Shown here: positions 51,076 to 60,249 of the stretch, piece by piece | How positions within the stretch are numbered: position 1 is the first letter of the stretch | How the letters are laid out: every line of letters begins with the position of its first letter | From: UBA969 sp041694635 | GTDB taxonomy: Bacteria; Planctomycetota; Planctomycetia; Gemmatales; Gemmataceae | Assembly (NCBI GenBank): GCA_041694635.1 | Contig: JBDNHI010000103.1 | Location: forward strand, 1-64,000 | Direction: 5' to 3' | DNA length: 64,000 bases | Notes under the pieces: model-generated | Told to the model about the DNA's origin: nothing | The model's input: the letters and a program-made list of their open reading frames with translations, nothing else | Databases searched by the model: none | Position numbers and translations under genes: made by a program

Positions 51076-52449
51076 ATGCAGAAATTCCTTGCTGGAATCG
51101 CTAGCCTAGGTTTGGTGGGAATTTTGGTTTTAAGTGTCTGGTCACAACCCCAAGATGGAAAAGGCGGAGCAGGAAAAGGTGGCGTAGGTAAAGAGGGTGA
51201 TAAAAAAGGTGGTGGCTTTGATAAAAAAGGACCTCCAATGCCATTTGAAATAGGAAAGGTTTTACCCCTACACCTTTACGACATGCTTGAACTAACCCAA
51301 GATCAGAAAGCTCAGATTGCGGATCTTGAAAAAGAAGTAAAATCTAAATTGACTAAGATTCTTAAAGAAGACCAAGTTAAGAAAATTGAAGCTTATAAAG
51401 ATAAAGGTAAGATGGATGGAAAAGATAAAGGAAAAGGAAAAGATGATGGAAAAGATGGTAAAGATAAAGATGGCACAACTGAGAAAAAAGCTGGCCAACC
51501 CAGACCCGATATGGATTCTAACCTCAAAAAACCATCCCAAATTCAATGGTTTGCTTCCCTTGATCGCGGATTGATAGAAGCTCAAAAATCTGGTCTTCCT
51601 ATTTTATTCCTTTCGGCTGCACCCCATTGTGCTGGCGTCTCTGGAACTTGGTGACCGGGTAAATCCGAGATGGATAAGAGTTTCTTGTCTAATCCCGAAG
51701 TCATTGCTCAATCTAGAAATTTTGTCTGCATTAGGCTTCTTAGCTACGAAGACAAGGAAGAAGCTGAGTTCTTGAAAAGTTTTAATGTAGGTCGTTCTGG
51801 TGATGCGGAGAATACGGTTTTTTGCATTCTTTCCTCTGATGGGAAAAACCGTTTGGTTAGGCCAGCCCGGGGGACGGGGCAGGTGTATTCTTCCGCAAAA
51901 GCAATGGCAGAATCTATGGGTAAGATTGCTCTTCAAAACCCAATAAATTCTGCTGCAACGACTAAGCTTGCGATTCCTTATGTTGCTAACTTGCGGCTTG
52001 CTCTTAATGTCGCAAGTTGTGATAAATTGCCTTTGGTAGTGGTTTTTAAAACGACAAAAAATCCAACAAATGATTTAGAAGAAAAGATCAGTAAAGTTGC
52101 TTGGTCGCCCGAATTTATTGGGAAGTTTATCTATGTAAGCATTTCAAATAAAAAAGACTTAGAGCTACTTCAAGGCGCAGAAGATGAATCGAAAGTTTTA
52201 GTGGTTCAACCTGATAATTTTGGTTTAAAAGGTGAGGTTTTGTTTCAGACTTCTGAAGTTTCGGAATTGAAACTTGGGGCGGTTTTTAGTGAAGGTATTT
52301 TGAAGGGCCAGTGGCCTGCCCTTACCTTTTGGAATCATGTACAGCAAGGCCATCAAAAAGGAGTTTTTTGGGAAACAAAATTACCTGTTACAGATAAGCA
52401 AGAACTCAGTGCCCGTGAACGATTTCGCTCGAAAAGTAGTTCAAAATAG
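51076..52449 (+). CDS. Exported thioredoxin-like candidate selenoprotein, TGA read as Sec193
   Basis: 457 residues if TGA 51652-51654 is decoded as selenocysteine; otherwise the frame breaks into 192 residues and an orphan from ATG 51670. Signal peptide (1 to about 23), Gly/Lys-rich spacer, a short helical region (LTQDQKAQIADLEKEVKSKL) and a Lys/Asp/Gly linker precede a thioredoxin-like domain: LPILFLSAAPHCAGVSGTW-U-PGKSEMDKSFLSNPEV. The W-U-P pattern plus MDKSFLSNPEVI matches thioredoxin-fold proteins with W-C-x-x and a following PEV helix, with TGA on the first active-site Cys. The second Cys is replaced by Lys. A hairpin 25 nt later fits SECIS rules. AAAGGA precedes the ATG. Target unknown. 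Confidence 0.7.
51672..51695 (+). promoter_or_regulatory. Candidate bacterial SECIS hairpin (Trx-like gene)
   Basis: GGAU-A-AGA (51672-51679) pairs with UCU-A-AUCC (51688-51695): 7 bp with one A-A mismatch. The 8-nt loop GUUUCUUG (51680-51687) begins with G, 26 nt after the TGA. Stem length, loop size, spacing and loop G all satisfy published bacterial SECIS criteria. Confidence 0.6.
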
Positions 52450-52471
52450 TTTTGTATGAAACTGGAATGTT

Positions 52472-53125
52472 ATGCGTATTCTAGTGGTAGAAGATGAGCC
52501 AGATCTACTTAGCACCATTGCTAGGGCCTTGCGCGAACAAGGGTATGCGGTAGACGAAGCTTGCGATGGAAAAAATGCCTTCTTCAATGCTTTTTCAAAT
52601 TCCTATGACGCCATCGTGCTTGATTTGATGCTACCCGAAATGGGGGGCATCGAATTTATCAAAAAGGTTCGAAAATCGAAAGCAACTCCTATTCTAATTC
52701 TTAGCGCTTTAGATACGGTTGGGGATAGAGTCGAGGGGCTAAATATCGGGGCAGATGATTACTTAGTTAAACCATTTTCAATGGTGGAACTATTTGCAAG
52801 GCTTCAAGCTTTGATTCGAAGAGCAGCCGGTGTCACCGCAAATATTATAAGTGTAGGGGAGTTAACAATAGACCTTGGCACGAAGATTGCCGGGTATGCA
52901 GGCCGTAAGATAGACCTGACTCCAAAAGAATTTTCGCTGCTTGAATTAATGGTGTTAAATCGAAATAAAGTGGTGAGTCGAACCGCAATTTATGAACATA
53001 TTTATGACTCCGATGATGATACTATGAGCAATTTAGTCGATGTACATATTTTTAATTTAAGAAAAAAGCTGGAAAAAGATATCATCGAAACAAGACGAGG
53101 GTTGGGATACATTATTTGTGATTAA
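52472..53125 (+). CDS. OmpR-family response regulator
   Basis: 217 residues. Receiver domain MRILVVEDEPDLLSTIARAL with phospho-acceptor Asp51 (AIVLDLMLPEMGG) and KPF around residue 102. The winged-helix output domain starts near 127 (KIDLTPKEFSLLELMVLNRN, then DDTMSNLVDVHIFNLRKKLE). Its stop overlaps the start of the kinase gene by 8 nt, so the pair is co-translated. Confidence 0.95.
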   Translation: MRILVVEDEPDLLSTIARALREQGYAVDEACDGKNAFFNAFSNSYDAIVLDLMLPEMGGIEFIKKVRKSKATPILILSALDTVGDRVEGLNIGADDYLVKPFSMVELFARLQALIRRAAGVTANIISVGELTIDLGTKIAGYAGRKIDLTPKEFSLLELMVLNRNKVVSRTAIYEHIYDSDDDTMSNLVDVHIFNLRKKLEKDIIETRRGLGYIICD

Positions 53126-54596
53126 ATCGCTGCGCTGGAAATTAGAGTTTTTTTATGCAGGCTTACTGGCATTCCTTATTGTTTCAATAGGCTCGCTTTT
53201 GTATTTTCAGGTTTGGCACGCCGTTTACGATGAGTTTGATCAAAGGTTAATAGCAGCAGCGTTGTATTTAGATTTAGCTTTGCGACCAATGCCCGCTGAA
53301 CCAGGCAGAGTAATGGCTCCGCCACCTAGGCCAGATGGAAGCCGGCCTCCGCCCCCTAGGACCCAAGAGCAATTTTTAAAAGGAATAAAGTTGCCTGAGG
53401 AACTGAATTTATACCAACAGTCATCACCTTTGTCGATGCCTGTACCTGATCTTAAAATCTCTAAACATTACTTTTTAATTTATTCGAATCAGGGTGAATT
53501 GTTAAAGCAGGAAAACCTTCCAGAGGGTTATTTGGTTCAGGAGGTTGGAGATGAGATTTTTACAGAACGGCCGACTTTAAAAACGGTTTTCAATAATAAG
53601 CGGGAAACCTATATGCGAGGTCCAAGGAACACCAGAATAATTGTTGGAAAATCTCTGATTTATATAAAAGAAAGATTGGGTACATTTGCTTTTCGGATTA
53701 TTTTGGTAGGTTCCTTTTTCATGGCGGTTGGTATCTTTTTTTCTTTCGCTATCGCAAGCCGAATCTCTAAACCACTTGCCCAGATGTCTGCAGCAGCAGA
53801 ACAAATCTCAGAAAAAAATCTGAGTACACCTTTGGATATCACCCAGGTCAATTCCGAGCTTTCTGGCCTCGTTAAGGTGCTTAATAATTTGTTCGCCCGA
53901 CTTGACGCATCCCTTAACAGACAAAAACAGTTTACTGCGGATGCCTCTCATGAACTTCGTACACCCCTTGCGGTTATTCGTTCTATCTCGGAATTAACTT
54001 TATCTCAAACGCGCACTCCGAAAGAATATCAAGAAGCAATTGAAATTTCGCTTAAAGCGGTACATCGGATGACTAAATTGGTAAACGGTTTGCTTGCACT
54101 TGCCAGAGTGGATTCCTACAGTGAAGAGTTTACAGTGCAAGAAATTGAATTTGATTGTCTGGTTTTAGAATCTTTTTTACTTTTAACTCCGATGGCTACA
54201 GAAAAACAAATCAGTATTACGCACGATTTAAACCCCGTTAAAATAAACGGGCATTAGGCGAGTTTGACCCAAGTTCTGGATAACCTCATTACCAACGCAA
54301 TTATTTATAATAAGGTTGGCGGTGAAATTAATCTGAAGCTTATTTATGAGAAAGGAATTGCAATTTTGGAAATAACCGATACCGGAATCGGAATTTCACA
54401 AGACCAATTAACACACCTTTTTGAACGTTTTTACAGGGTTGATAAGGCTAGATCAAGGCTAACTGGGGGCAGTGGCTTGGGCCTTTCTATTTGTAAAGCT
54501 CTTGTGGAAAAGCATCAAGGGGTGATCAAAGTAAATAGTATTATAGAAACCGGTACCACTTTTAGAATCGAATTTCCACTTCAATTAAAAGTTTAA
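53118..54596 (+). pseudogene. Sensor histidine kinase with in-frame TAG
   Basis: 492 codons from GTG 53118. Two membrane helices (about 10-33 and 190-210) flank a periplasmic sensor with a Pro-rich stretch. HAMP follows, then HisKA with His278 (DASHELRTPLAVIR). The frame meets TAG at 54255-54257 (residue 380), between VKINGH and ASLTQVLDNLITNAI, then continues uninterrupted through the ATPase N, G1, F and G2 boxes (ITDTGIGIS, LFERFYRV, GGSGLGLSI). One base change explains the stop. Without read-through the kinase lacks its catalytic domain. It is a recent pseudogene, a sequence error or a suppressed stop. Confidence 0.8.
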
Positions 54597-54621
54597 CTAA
54601 ACGCTTTTTAACCTGTAACTC

Positions 54622-55551
54622 TTAGTATTGGCTGCCATCAATCACATTTCCATCCATACGATTAGCAAGGTTTGCGTAGGTAGTTCCTTGGATTGAATTG
54701 TTAATAGCTTTTACCGCTCCATCGCAGAAGACAAAAAGAACCACACCCGAATGACTACTGCCAAAACACCCTGTTCTTGTATCGGTAGGCCCTTTGGCCG
54801 GCAGGTTGGTAGCAGAAGCGCCAAAAAAGCTACTTCCCTTGTCTCCATTATATGCCGCACCATCTCGAGCATTGACATCACCATAAAGGGTGTTGGGAAT
54901 ATGTTTTTCGCCAATCATTAGGGTGTTACTTAAACCATCAGTGATATCAGCAATTCTGTAGCCATTTCTATATCCAGTACCGCCGGTATTCCAATCGTTG
55001 GCGAGTGGAAAAACGCCATTGGTTGGAGTATTTGCCACTGTTCCGCCAGCGGTGATACCGTCCCACCAGTAATCACTGCCCGTTGTTCCCACATTCGCAG
55101 CGTAGTCTGCTAAGGCACCTGGGTACCGGGTGCTAGTAGCGGCAGAACCATCTGCCTGATCTCCATTATTAGCATCTTGCTTTGAAGCTGCTCTTCTTGC
55201 GGGGCAAAACAAACCTTTAATCGTCGTTTGCTGAACTTGGGCACTTTGATTGTAATAATTCGTACTAAAATTCCATTGGTTTCTTAATGCACCTTGCTCC
55301 AAGTAATCAAAGAGCTGAACCATCCAAGTGTAATCAGCATCTCGCCTGCTATTGGTAAAGCAGGAAAAAGTGGACTGATAGTTATGCATTGCAAGGCCTA
55401 ACTGCTTTAGGTTGTTACTGCAACTCATACGACTGGCTGCTTCTCGGACTTTCTGCACTGCAGGAAGTAGAAGCCCGATTAATATTGCAATAATTGCAAT
55501 GACTACAAGCAGTTCGATTAGAGTAAAACCCTGTTTTTGATGGTGTTTCAT
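54622..55551 (-). CDS. DUF1559 prepilin-like exported protein
   Basis: 309 residues. Intact type IV-like signal QGFTLIELLVVIAIIAILIG followed by LLPAVQKVREAASRMSCSNN and a DUF1559 body ending in the GSSHSGVVLFVFCDGAVKAI signature. Such proteins are processed by a prepilin peptidase and are numerous in planctomycetes. It converges with the kinase gene. Unlike the copy at 18533 it has Gly before the cleavage site and no internal stop. Confidence 0.95.
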   Translation of the reverse strand: MKHHQKQGFTLIELLVVIAIIAILIGLLLPAVQKVREAASRMSCSNNLKQLGLAMHNYQSTFSCFTNSRRDADYTWMVQLFDYLEQGALRNQWNFSTNYYNQSAQVQQTTIKGLFCPARRAASKQDANNGDQADGSAATSTRYPGALADYAANVGTTGSDYWWDGITAGGTVANTPTNGVFPLANDWNTGGTGYRNGYRIADITDGLSNTLMIGEKHIPNTLYGDVNARDGAAYNGDKGSSFFGASATNLPAKGPTDTRTGCFGSSHSGVVLFVFCDGAVKAINNSIQGTTYANLANRMDGNVIDGSQY

Positions 55552-55666
55552 TGGTTAAACAGTCTTCATTTTTGGATCCTTAAAAAATAGAGCTAAACTC
55601 ATTGTAGATTTTGGAAAGTTGAAAGTAAATATTGAACTTGCATTAAAGTTTTAAAACAGGGTAAAA

Positions 55667-56911
55667 GTGAGCATTAATTCAAAGCTTGGGGTCAATATGA
55701 AAGTTCTTGTTAATTATCTTCCTGCACTGAAACAGCGCAGCGGAATAGGTCATTACACTGCAGAACTTTGTGCTGCGCTAAGTGGCTCGAATTATCCACT
55801 CGAGTTAGATTTATTTCCCGATCCTCAGTGGGCCCCTTGGATAAAGAGTATCGAATCAAGGTTTAAAGAAGTGGTGCCGAAGGTTAGTAGCGAAAATGCA
55901 TCTCAGGCAGTTTCGATTTCATCCATTGTTAAAAAGAATTTAAAAAGCCTGGCGAGGAATGGATTGAATTATCTGTTTGCAGATCGGGCTCGGAAAAGTG
56001 GTTGTGATTTGCATCACGAGCCCAATTTTTTGCCCTTCGATCTTGACCTCCCTACTATTGCTACCATTCACGATCTCTCCGTCATTCGTTATCCACAATG
56101 GCATCCAGTTGATCGCGTCATTGAATTTGAAAAGCGATTTGAAAAAACGATACGAAACGGCTCTCACTTTCTTACCGATTCAGAATTTGTCAAACAGGAA
56201 CTCGTTAAAGAATTTAACCTTCCTGCCGATAAAATCACTGCAACACTTTTGGGCATCCGAAATGGCTTGTCTCCTATTGCAATGCCCGAAGCTAGGGCCG
56301 TCCTTCGTGAATTGAATCTTCCGCAAAAGTATTTCTTACACCTAGGCACCATCGAACCTAGAAAAAATCTATTGTTCCTTATGCAAGTTTATTGCAGCCT
56401 TCCTTTAAAAATCCGTGAGCAATACCCTTTGTTATTGGTGGGCGGATGGGGTTGGAGGGCCGAGGCAGAATATCGTTATTACGAAGAAACCGCAAAGCAT
56501 AATCAGGTGATCCTGTCGGGCTACATTCCAGATGATAAAATTTCTGCGGTTTATAATGGGGCCCGTGCTTTGCTTGCTCCTTCCCATTACGAGGGATTTG
56601 GTTTGCCTCCCGCTGAAATGATGGCTTGTGGCGGGGCCGTGATTGCTTCCAGAATTGGAACTCATCAAGAGGTTTGTGGTTCTTCTGCTGCTTTTTGTCA
56701 CCCCGATGATAAGGATTCTTGGCGCGATGCACTGATGCAAATTGCTTGGGACGATGAATGGCATAGAAGTTTACGCAGAGGTGCAGTGGAAGCCGCTTCC
56801 AAATTTTCTTGGCATCATTGTGCGCTTAAAACATTCTTGGCTTATGAAAAAGTTTTAAATATTGCTCGCCCTCAAATTATTCAAACAAACCATTTAAAGC
56901 TAGCTGGATAA
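55667..56911 (+). CDS. Glycosyltransferase family 4-like
   Basis: 414 residues from GTG 55667; ATG 55697 (MKVLVNYLPALKQRSGIGHY) is an equally plausible start with GGGG 5 nt upstream. GT-B fold: KQRSGIGHYTAELCAALSGS, IATIHDLSVIRYPQWHP, FLHLGTIEPRKNLLFLMQVY and the donor-site SHYEGFGLPPAEMMACGGAV (E-x7-E). Retaining GT4 enzymes transfer sugars from nucleotide donors. No polysaccharide gene cluster adjoins, so the product is unknown. Confidence 0.92.
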   Translation: MSINSKLGVNMKVLVNYLPALKQRSGIGHYTAELCAALSGSNYPLELDLFPDPQWAPWIKSIESRFKEVVPKVSSENASQAVSISSIVKKNLKSLARNGLNYLFADRARKSGCDLHHEPNFLPFDLDLPTIATIHDLSVIRYPQWHPVDRVIEFEKRFEKTIRNGSHFLTDSEFVKQELVKEFNLPADKITATLLGIRNGLSPIAMPEARAVLRELNLPQKYFLHLGTIEPRKNLLFLMQVYCSLPLKIREQYPLLLVGGWGWRAEAEYRYYEETAKHNQVILSGYIPDDKISAVYNGARALLAPSHYEGFGLPPAEMMACGGAVIASRIGTHQEVCGSSAAFCHPDDKDSWRDALMQIAWDDEWHRSLRRGAVEAASKFSWHHCALKTFLAYEKVLNIARPQIIQTNHLKLAG

Positions 56912-56942
56912 TTTGATTAACAATTATGCACTCTTAGCACTT

Positions 56943-58193
56943 CTACCGTGGTTGTATTTGGTACACTGTCATTACATAGGCCCGCATATCGCTTCGATAC
57001 GACGAAGGACCAGACACTTCAACCCTTTGATTTAAAAATAGATCTAGATTCTGGCCAGGCGCTGGAATTAAATAAATCAAAGGTCTTCCTTGCTGTGATT
57101 CAATGTAGTAAGAAGGATCTTGACTTTGAGGCCTTCCACCTTTTCGAAGGTAACCCGGCCCTACCCCCGTGCCTGAACCCGAATTGATCGGCTTCACCGG
57201 CGCAGGCGTTGGGCCACTTACCACCGCTTGATAATTGTTTTGTGGCACAGTATTCGGACTCGGGCTTGGTGCTTCTTGCATATTATTGCTTACGGGATTA
57301 TTAACCGTACTGTTTATTGGTGCATTGGATATCGCTTGCACTAATGGCTTGTTGATTAGCTTGGGTTGACCAGGCGCACATGCCAATACTGTATTCGTTT
57401 TTCCTCGTGCAGTGCAATCTCTTAGCCAAGCTGCCCTGCTATAGCATTGATTCGAAAACATAGGCTGGCTGCAAGCAAAATCTTGACTTATTTGTGTATA
57501 CTGGCGAATCGCCTCGGTTGTCTGACCGGCAGTCTCTGCGGCTACCGCCTGATTCCATCTCAAATTAGGATCACAATTTGGTACGCTTGCATTTGCGTTT
57601 ATCACGCTGCTCGTTGTCCCTACTGGATTGCTTACCGAGGTTACGGGCACTTGATTTACTGGCAATGCAGGTTTTACTTGCGCCGATTGTTTCCCTATCG
57701 CTTCGCATCGAATATATCGCAATTCGTTTTCGGGAGGCACGATCGGAATCCAAGTCTCTTGGTTATCAACTTGGGGCGATCCAAGGGCTTTCACCTGCGT
57801 TCCCCTTGCAAGCTTTGCACTTTCTACCGTTGGTTTGGTATTTAATAAGGCACTACCAATATACACAGGCACTTTATTTCCATCATTGATTTGAACTAAA
57901 TAATTGGGCTGGTTTGCAACAATGCGTTGCAAGTATTTGCTTTGAACCCAAGAGAAAGAACCTTCGGGCGGGCGAATCGCAAGCCATCCGTCGTTGCGTT
58001 CTTGAATCACGGTGATTAGGTCGCCTGCTTTTAGATTATTGGTGCCATACAATTTCGAATCGGAACCGGGGCCAGATCTTACTTCGGCATTGGGTAGAGT
58101 AATTCGTGCAGTATAGGGTGAAGTTGCAGGGGTAATAGTTCCCATTGCTGTTTGATTTGAGAGCAGAAAAACTAGGGTAATAAGTCCATTCAT
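56943..58193 (-). CDS. Exported bacterial SH3-domain protein
   Basis: 416 residues with a signal peptide (LITLVFLLSNQTAMG). First SH3b domain at about 28-90: ITLPNAEVRSGPGSDSKLYG, then GDLITVIQERNDGWLAIRPP. A second SH3-like region spans 97-160 (VPVYIGSALLNTKPTVESAK). The Pro/Asn/Ser-rich middle includes five to six cysteines; the C-terminal ~60 residues (RPLIYLIPAPGQNLDLFLNQ) form a conserved unit seen in planctomycetes. Likely cell-wall or envelope binding; no catalytic domain seen. Confidence 0.8.
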   Translation of the reverse strand: MNGLITLVFLLSNQTAMGTITPATSPYTARITLPNAEVRSGPGSDSKLYGTNNLKAGDLITVIQERNDGWLAIRPPEGSFSWVQSKYLQRIVANQPNYLVQINDGNKVPVYIGSALLNTKPTVESAKLARGTQVKALGSPQVDNQETWIPIVPPENELRYIRCEAIGKQSAQVKPALPVNQVPVTSVSNPVGTTSSVINANASVPNCDPNLRWNQAVAAETAGQTTEAIRQYTQISQDFACSQPMFSNQCYSRAAWLRDCTARGKTNTVLACAPGQPKLINKPLVQAISNAPINSTVNNPVSNNMQEAPSPSPNTVPQNNYQAVVSGPTPAPVKPINSGSGTGVGPGYLRKGGRPQSQDPSYYIESQQGRPLIYLIPAPGQNLDLFLNQRVEVSGPSSYRSDMRAYVMTVYQIQPR

Positions 58194-58565
58194 AAGAATT
58201 CTCGGTCGAGGAACAAAACCTCACACTTCTTGTTATCGAAATTTGAGAGGTGAATCTGAAACGAGAAAGGGAAAAATGCGTAGAAATAAAGGATTTGCAA
58301 GTTAAATAAGCAAGCTAAGTACTTTTTAAAGCTTAAAGACAAGAAAGCTTCTTGCCTATTTATCCTAAACTATCTTTTGTTGAAATGGTTGATATTTGTT
58401 TTCCATCGGAACTTTTGCCCCTTTTCTTATCGTTTTCCTAACTCTCACCAATTGCGAAAATTTGATGTTCTTCTATTTTTGTGTTTTTTTCCTCCTCGAA
58501 AACTTTATACTCCCTTTACAGTTTTCTATTTAATTTGAAAGTCCCATTCTGAAAGAAGATAGGCT
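58194..58565. other. 372-bp intergenic region before pgi
   Basis: AT-rich, no gene. A short perfect hairpin CAAGAA-AGC-TTCTTG lies near 58341-58355 without a T-tract. No convincing promoter could be identified by eye. Confidence 0.5.
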
Positions 58566-60215
58566 ATGAGTAACCCAACTAAATTAGCATCTTGGAAAGC
58601 CTTAGAAAACCACAAGCTCGAAATCGAGAATGTGCAAATGCGAGACCTATTCGCCCAAGATCCATCTCGATTTGATAAGTTTCACCTTCAATTTCAATCT
58701 ATTCTTCTTGATTACTCCAAAAACAGAATCACCGAAAAAACAATGGCCCTTCTCTTTGACCTCGCTAAAGAGGCCAATGTTATGGGCGTTGCAAAACAAA
58801 TGTTTAACGGCGAAAAAATTAATACCACCGAAGATCGTGCCGTTCTTCATATCGCTTTACGCAATCGTTCCAACAGGCCAATCCTTGTGGATGGCAAAGA
58901 TGTTATGCCAGAAGTAAATTCCGTCCTTGCTCATATGAAAGAATTTAGCAACGCCGTTCGTTCTGGTGCTTGGAAAGGTTATACAGGCAAAACTATTACC
59001 GATGTTGTTAACATTGGTATTGGTGGATCCGACCTTGGGCCCGTTATGGTTACCGAAGCACTTAAGCCCTATTCTAAGCGCGATCTTAAAGTCCATTTTG
59101 TTTCCAACATTGATGGCACACATATTGTTGAAACGCTTAAGCATCTCAACCCAGAAACCACTATTTTTATCATCGCTTCTAAAACTTTTACCACACAAGA
59201 AACCCTGACCAATGCTCATTCTGCTAAGGATTGGTTCTTGAAAAGTGCTAAAGATGTTGCTTTTGTTGCCAAGCATTTTGTTGCGCTTTCCACCAACACC
59301 GAAGAAGTTTCTAAGTTTGGTATCGATGTTAAAAATATGTTTGGGTTTTGGGATTGGGTCGGTGGTCGCTATTCCTTATGGTCTGCAATCGGCCTTTCAA
59401 TCATTCTTTCCATCGGTATGGATAACTTTGAAGATATGCTGACCGGGGCTCATATGGTTGATGATCATTTCATCAACACCCCGCTTGAAAAAAACATACC
59501 GGTAATTATGGGGCTAGTAGGGGTTTGGTATAACAATTTCTTTGGTGCTCAGACGCACGCTATTCTTCCTTATGATCAATATATGCATCGTTTCAGCGCT
59601 TATTTTCAACAAGGTGATATGGAATCGGATGGCAAAAGTGTTACCAAGGATGGCGAGCCTTGTACTTGGTCTACTGGCCCCGTCATTTGGGGCGAACCCG
59701 GTACCAATGGCCAGCACGCTTTCTACCAATTGATTCATCAAGGCACCAAGCTTATACCTTGCGATTTTATCGCACCTATTGAAACTCACAACCCACTTGG
59801 AGAACATCATCCCATCCTACTTTCCAATTTCTTTGCTCAGCCCGAAGCTTTGATGAAGGGCAAAAATGAACAGGAAGTTAGGAAGGAACTTGGCAGCACC
59901 AAGCTTTCAAAAGAAGAACTCGAAAAGCTTGTGCCACAAAAAATGTTTCAAGGTAACAAACCCACCAACTCTATCTTCCTGCAAAAGCTTAACCCCAGAA
60001 CTTTGGGCTCTCTTATTGCTATGTATGAACATAAAATCTTTACTCAGGGTGTTATTTGGGGAATTAATAGTTTTGATCAATGGGGTGTGGAACTTGGTAA
60101 GCAACTTGCCAAGGCTATTCTTCCCGAACTTTCAGGCGATAACAAAATTGCCAGCCATGATTCTTCGACTAATGGCTTGATCAACTTTTATAAGTCCCAT
60201 CGTGCAGGGAAGTAG
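58566..60215 (+). CDS. pgi: Glucose-6-phosphate isomerase
   Basis: 549 residues, long-form (E. coli-like) enzyme. Two PGI signatures present: FWDWVGGRYSLWSAIGLSI and GQHAFYQLIHQGTKLIPCDF, with TDVVNIGIGGSDLGPVMVTE in the first sugar-isomerase (SIS) domain and GINSFDQWGVELGKQLAKAI near the end. Interconverts glucose- and fructose-6-phosphate. Followed after 34 bp by the ABC permease gene. Confidence 0.97.
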   Translation: MSNPTKLASWKALENHKLEIENVQMRDLFAQDPSRFDKFHLQFQSILLDYSKNRITEKTMALLFDLAKEANVMGVAKQMFNGEKINTTEDRAVLHIALRNRSNRPILVDGKDVMPEVNSVLAHMKEFSNAVRSGAWKGYTGKTITDVVNIGIGGSDLGPVMVTEALKPYSKRDLKVHFVSNIDGTHIVETLKHLNPETTIFIIASKTFTTQETLTNAHSAKDWFLKSAKDVAFVAKHFVALSTNTEEVSKFGIDVKNMFGFWDWVGGRYSLWSAIGLSIILSIGMDNFEDMLTGAHMVDDHFINTPLEKNIPVIMGLVGVWYNNFFGAQTHAILPYDQYMHRFSAYFQQGDMESDGKSVTKDGEPCTWSTGPVIWGEPGTNGQHAFYQLIHQGTKLIPCDFIAPIETHNPLGEHHPILLSNFFAQPEALMKGKNEQEVRKELGSTKLSKEELEKLVPQKMFQGNKPTNSIFLQKLNPRTLGSLIAMYEHKIFTQGVIWGINSFDQWGVELGKQLAKAILPELSGDNKIASHDSSTNGLINFYKSHRAGK

Positions 60216-60249
60216 TCGATAGTCCTTTGGATTTAGCTTGGGGGTTTTT

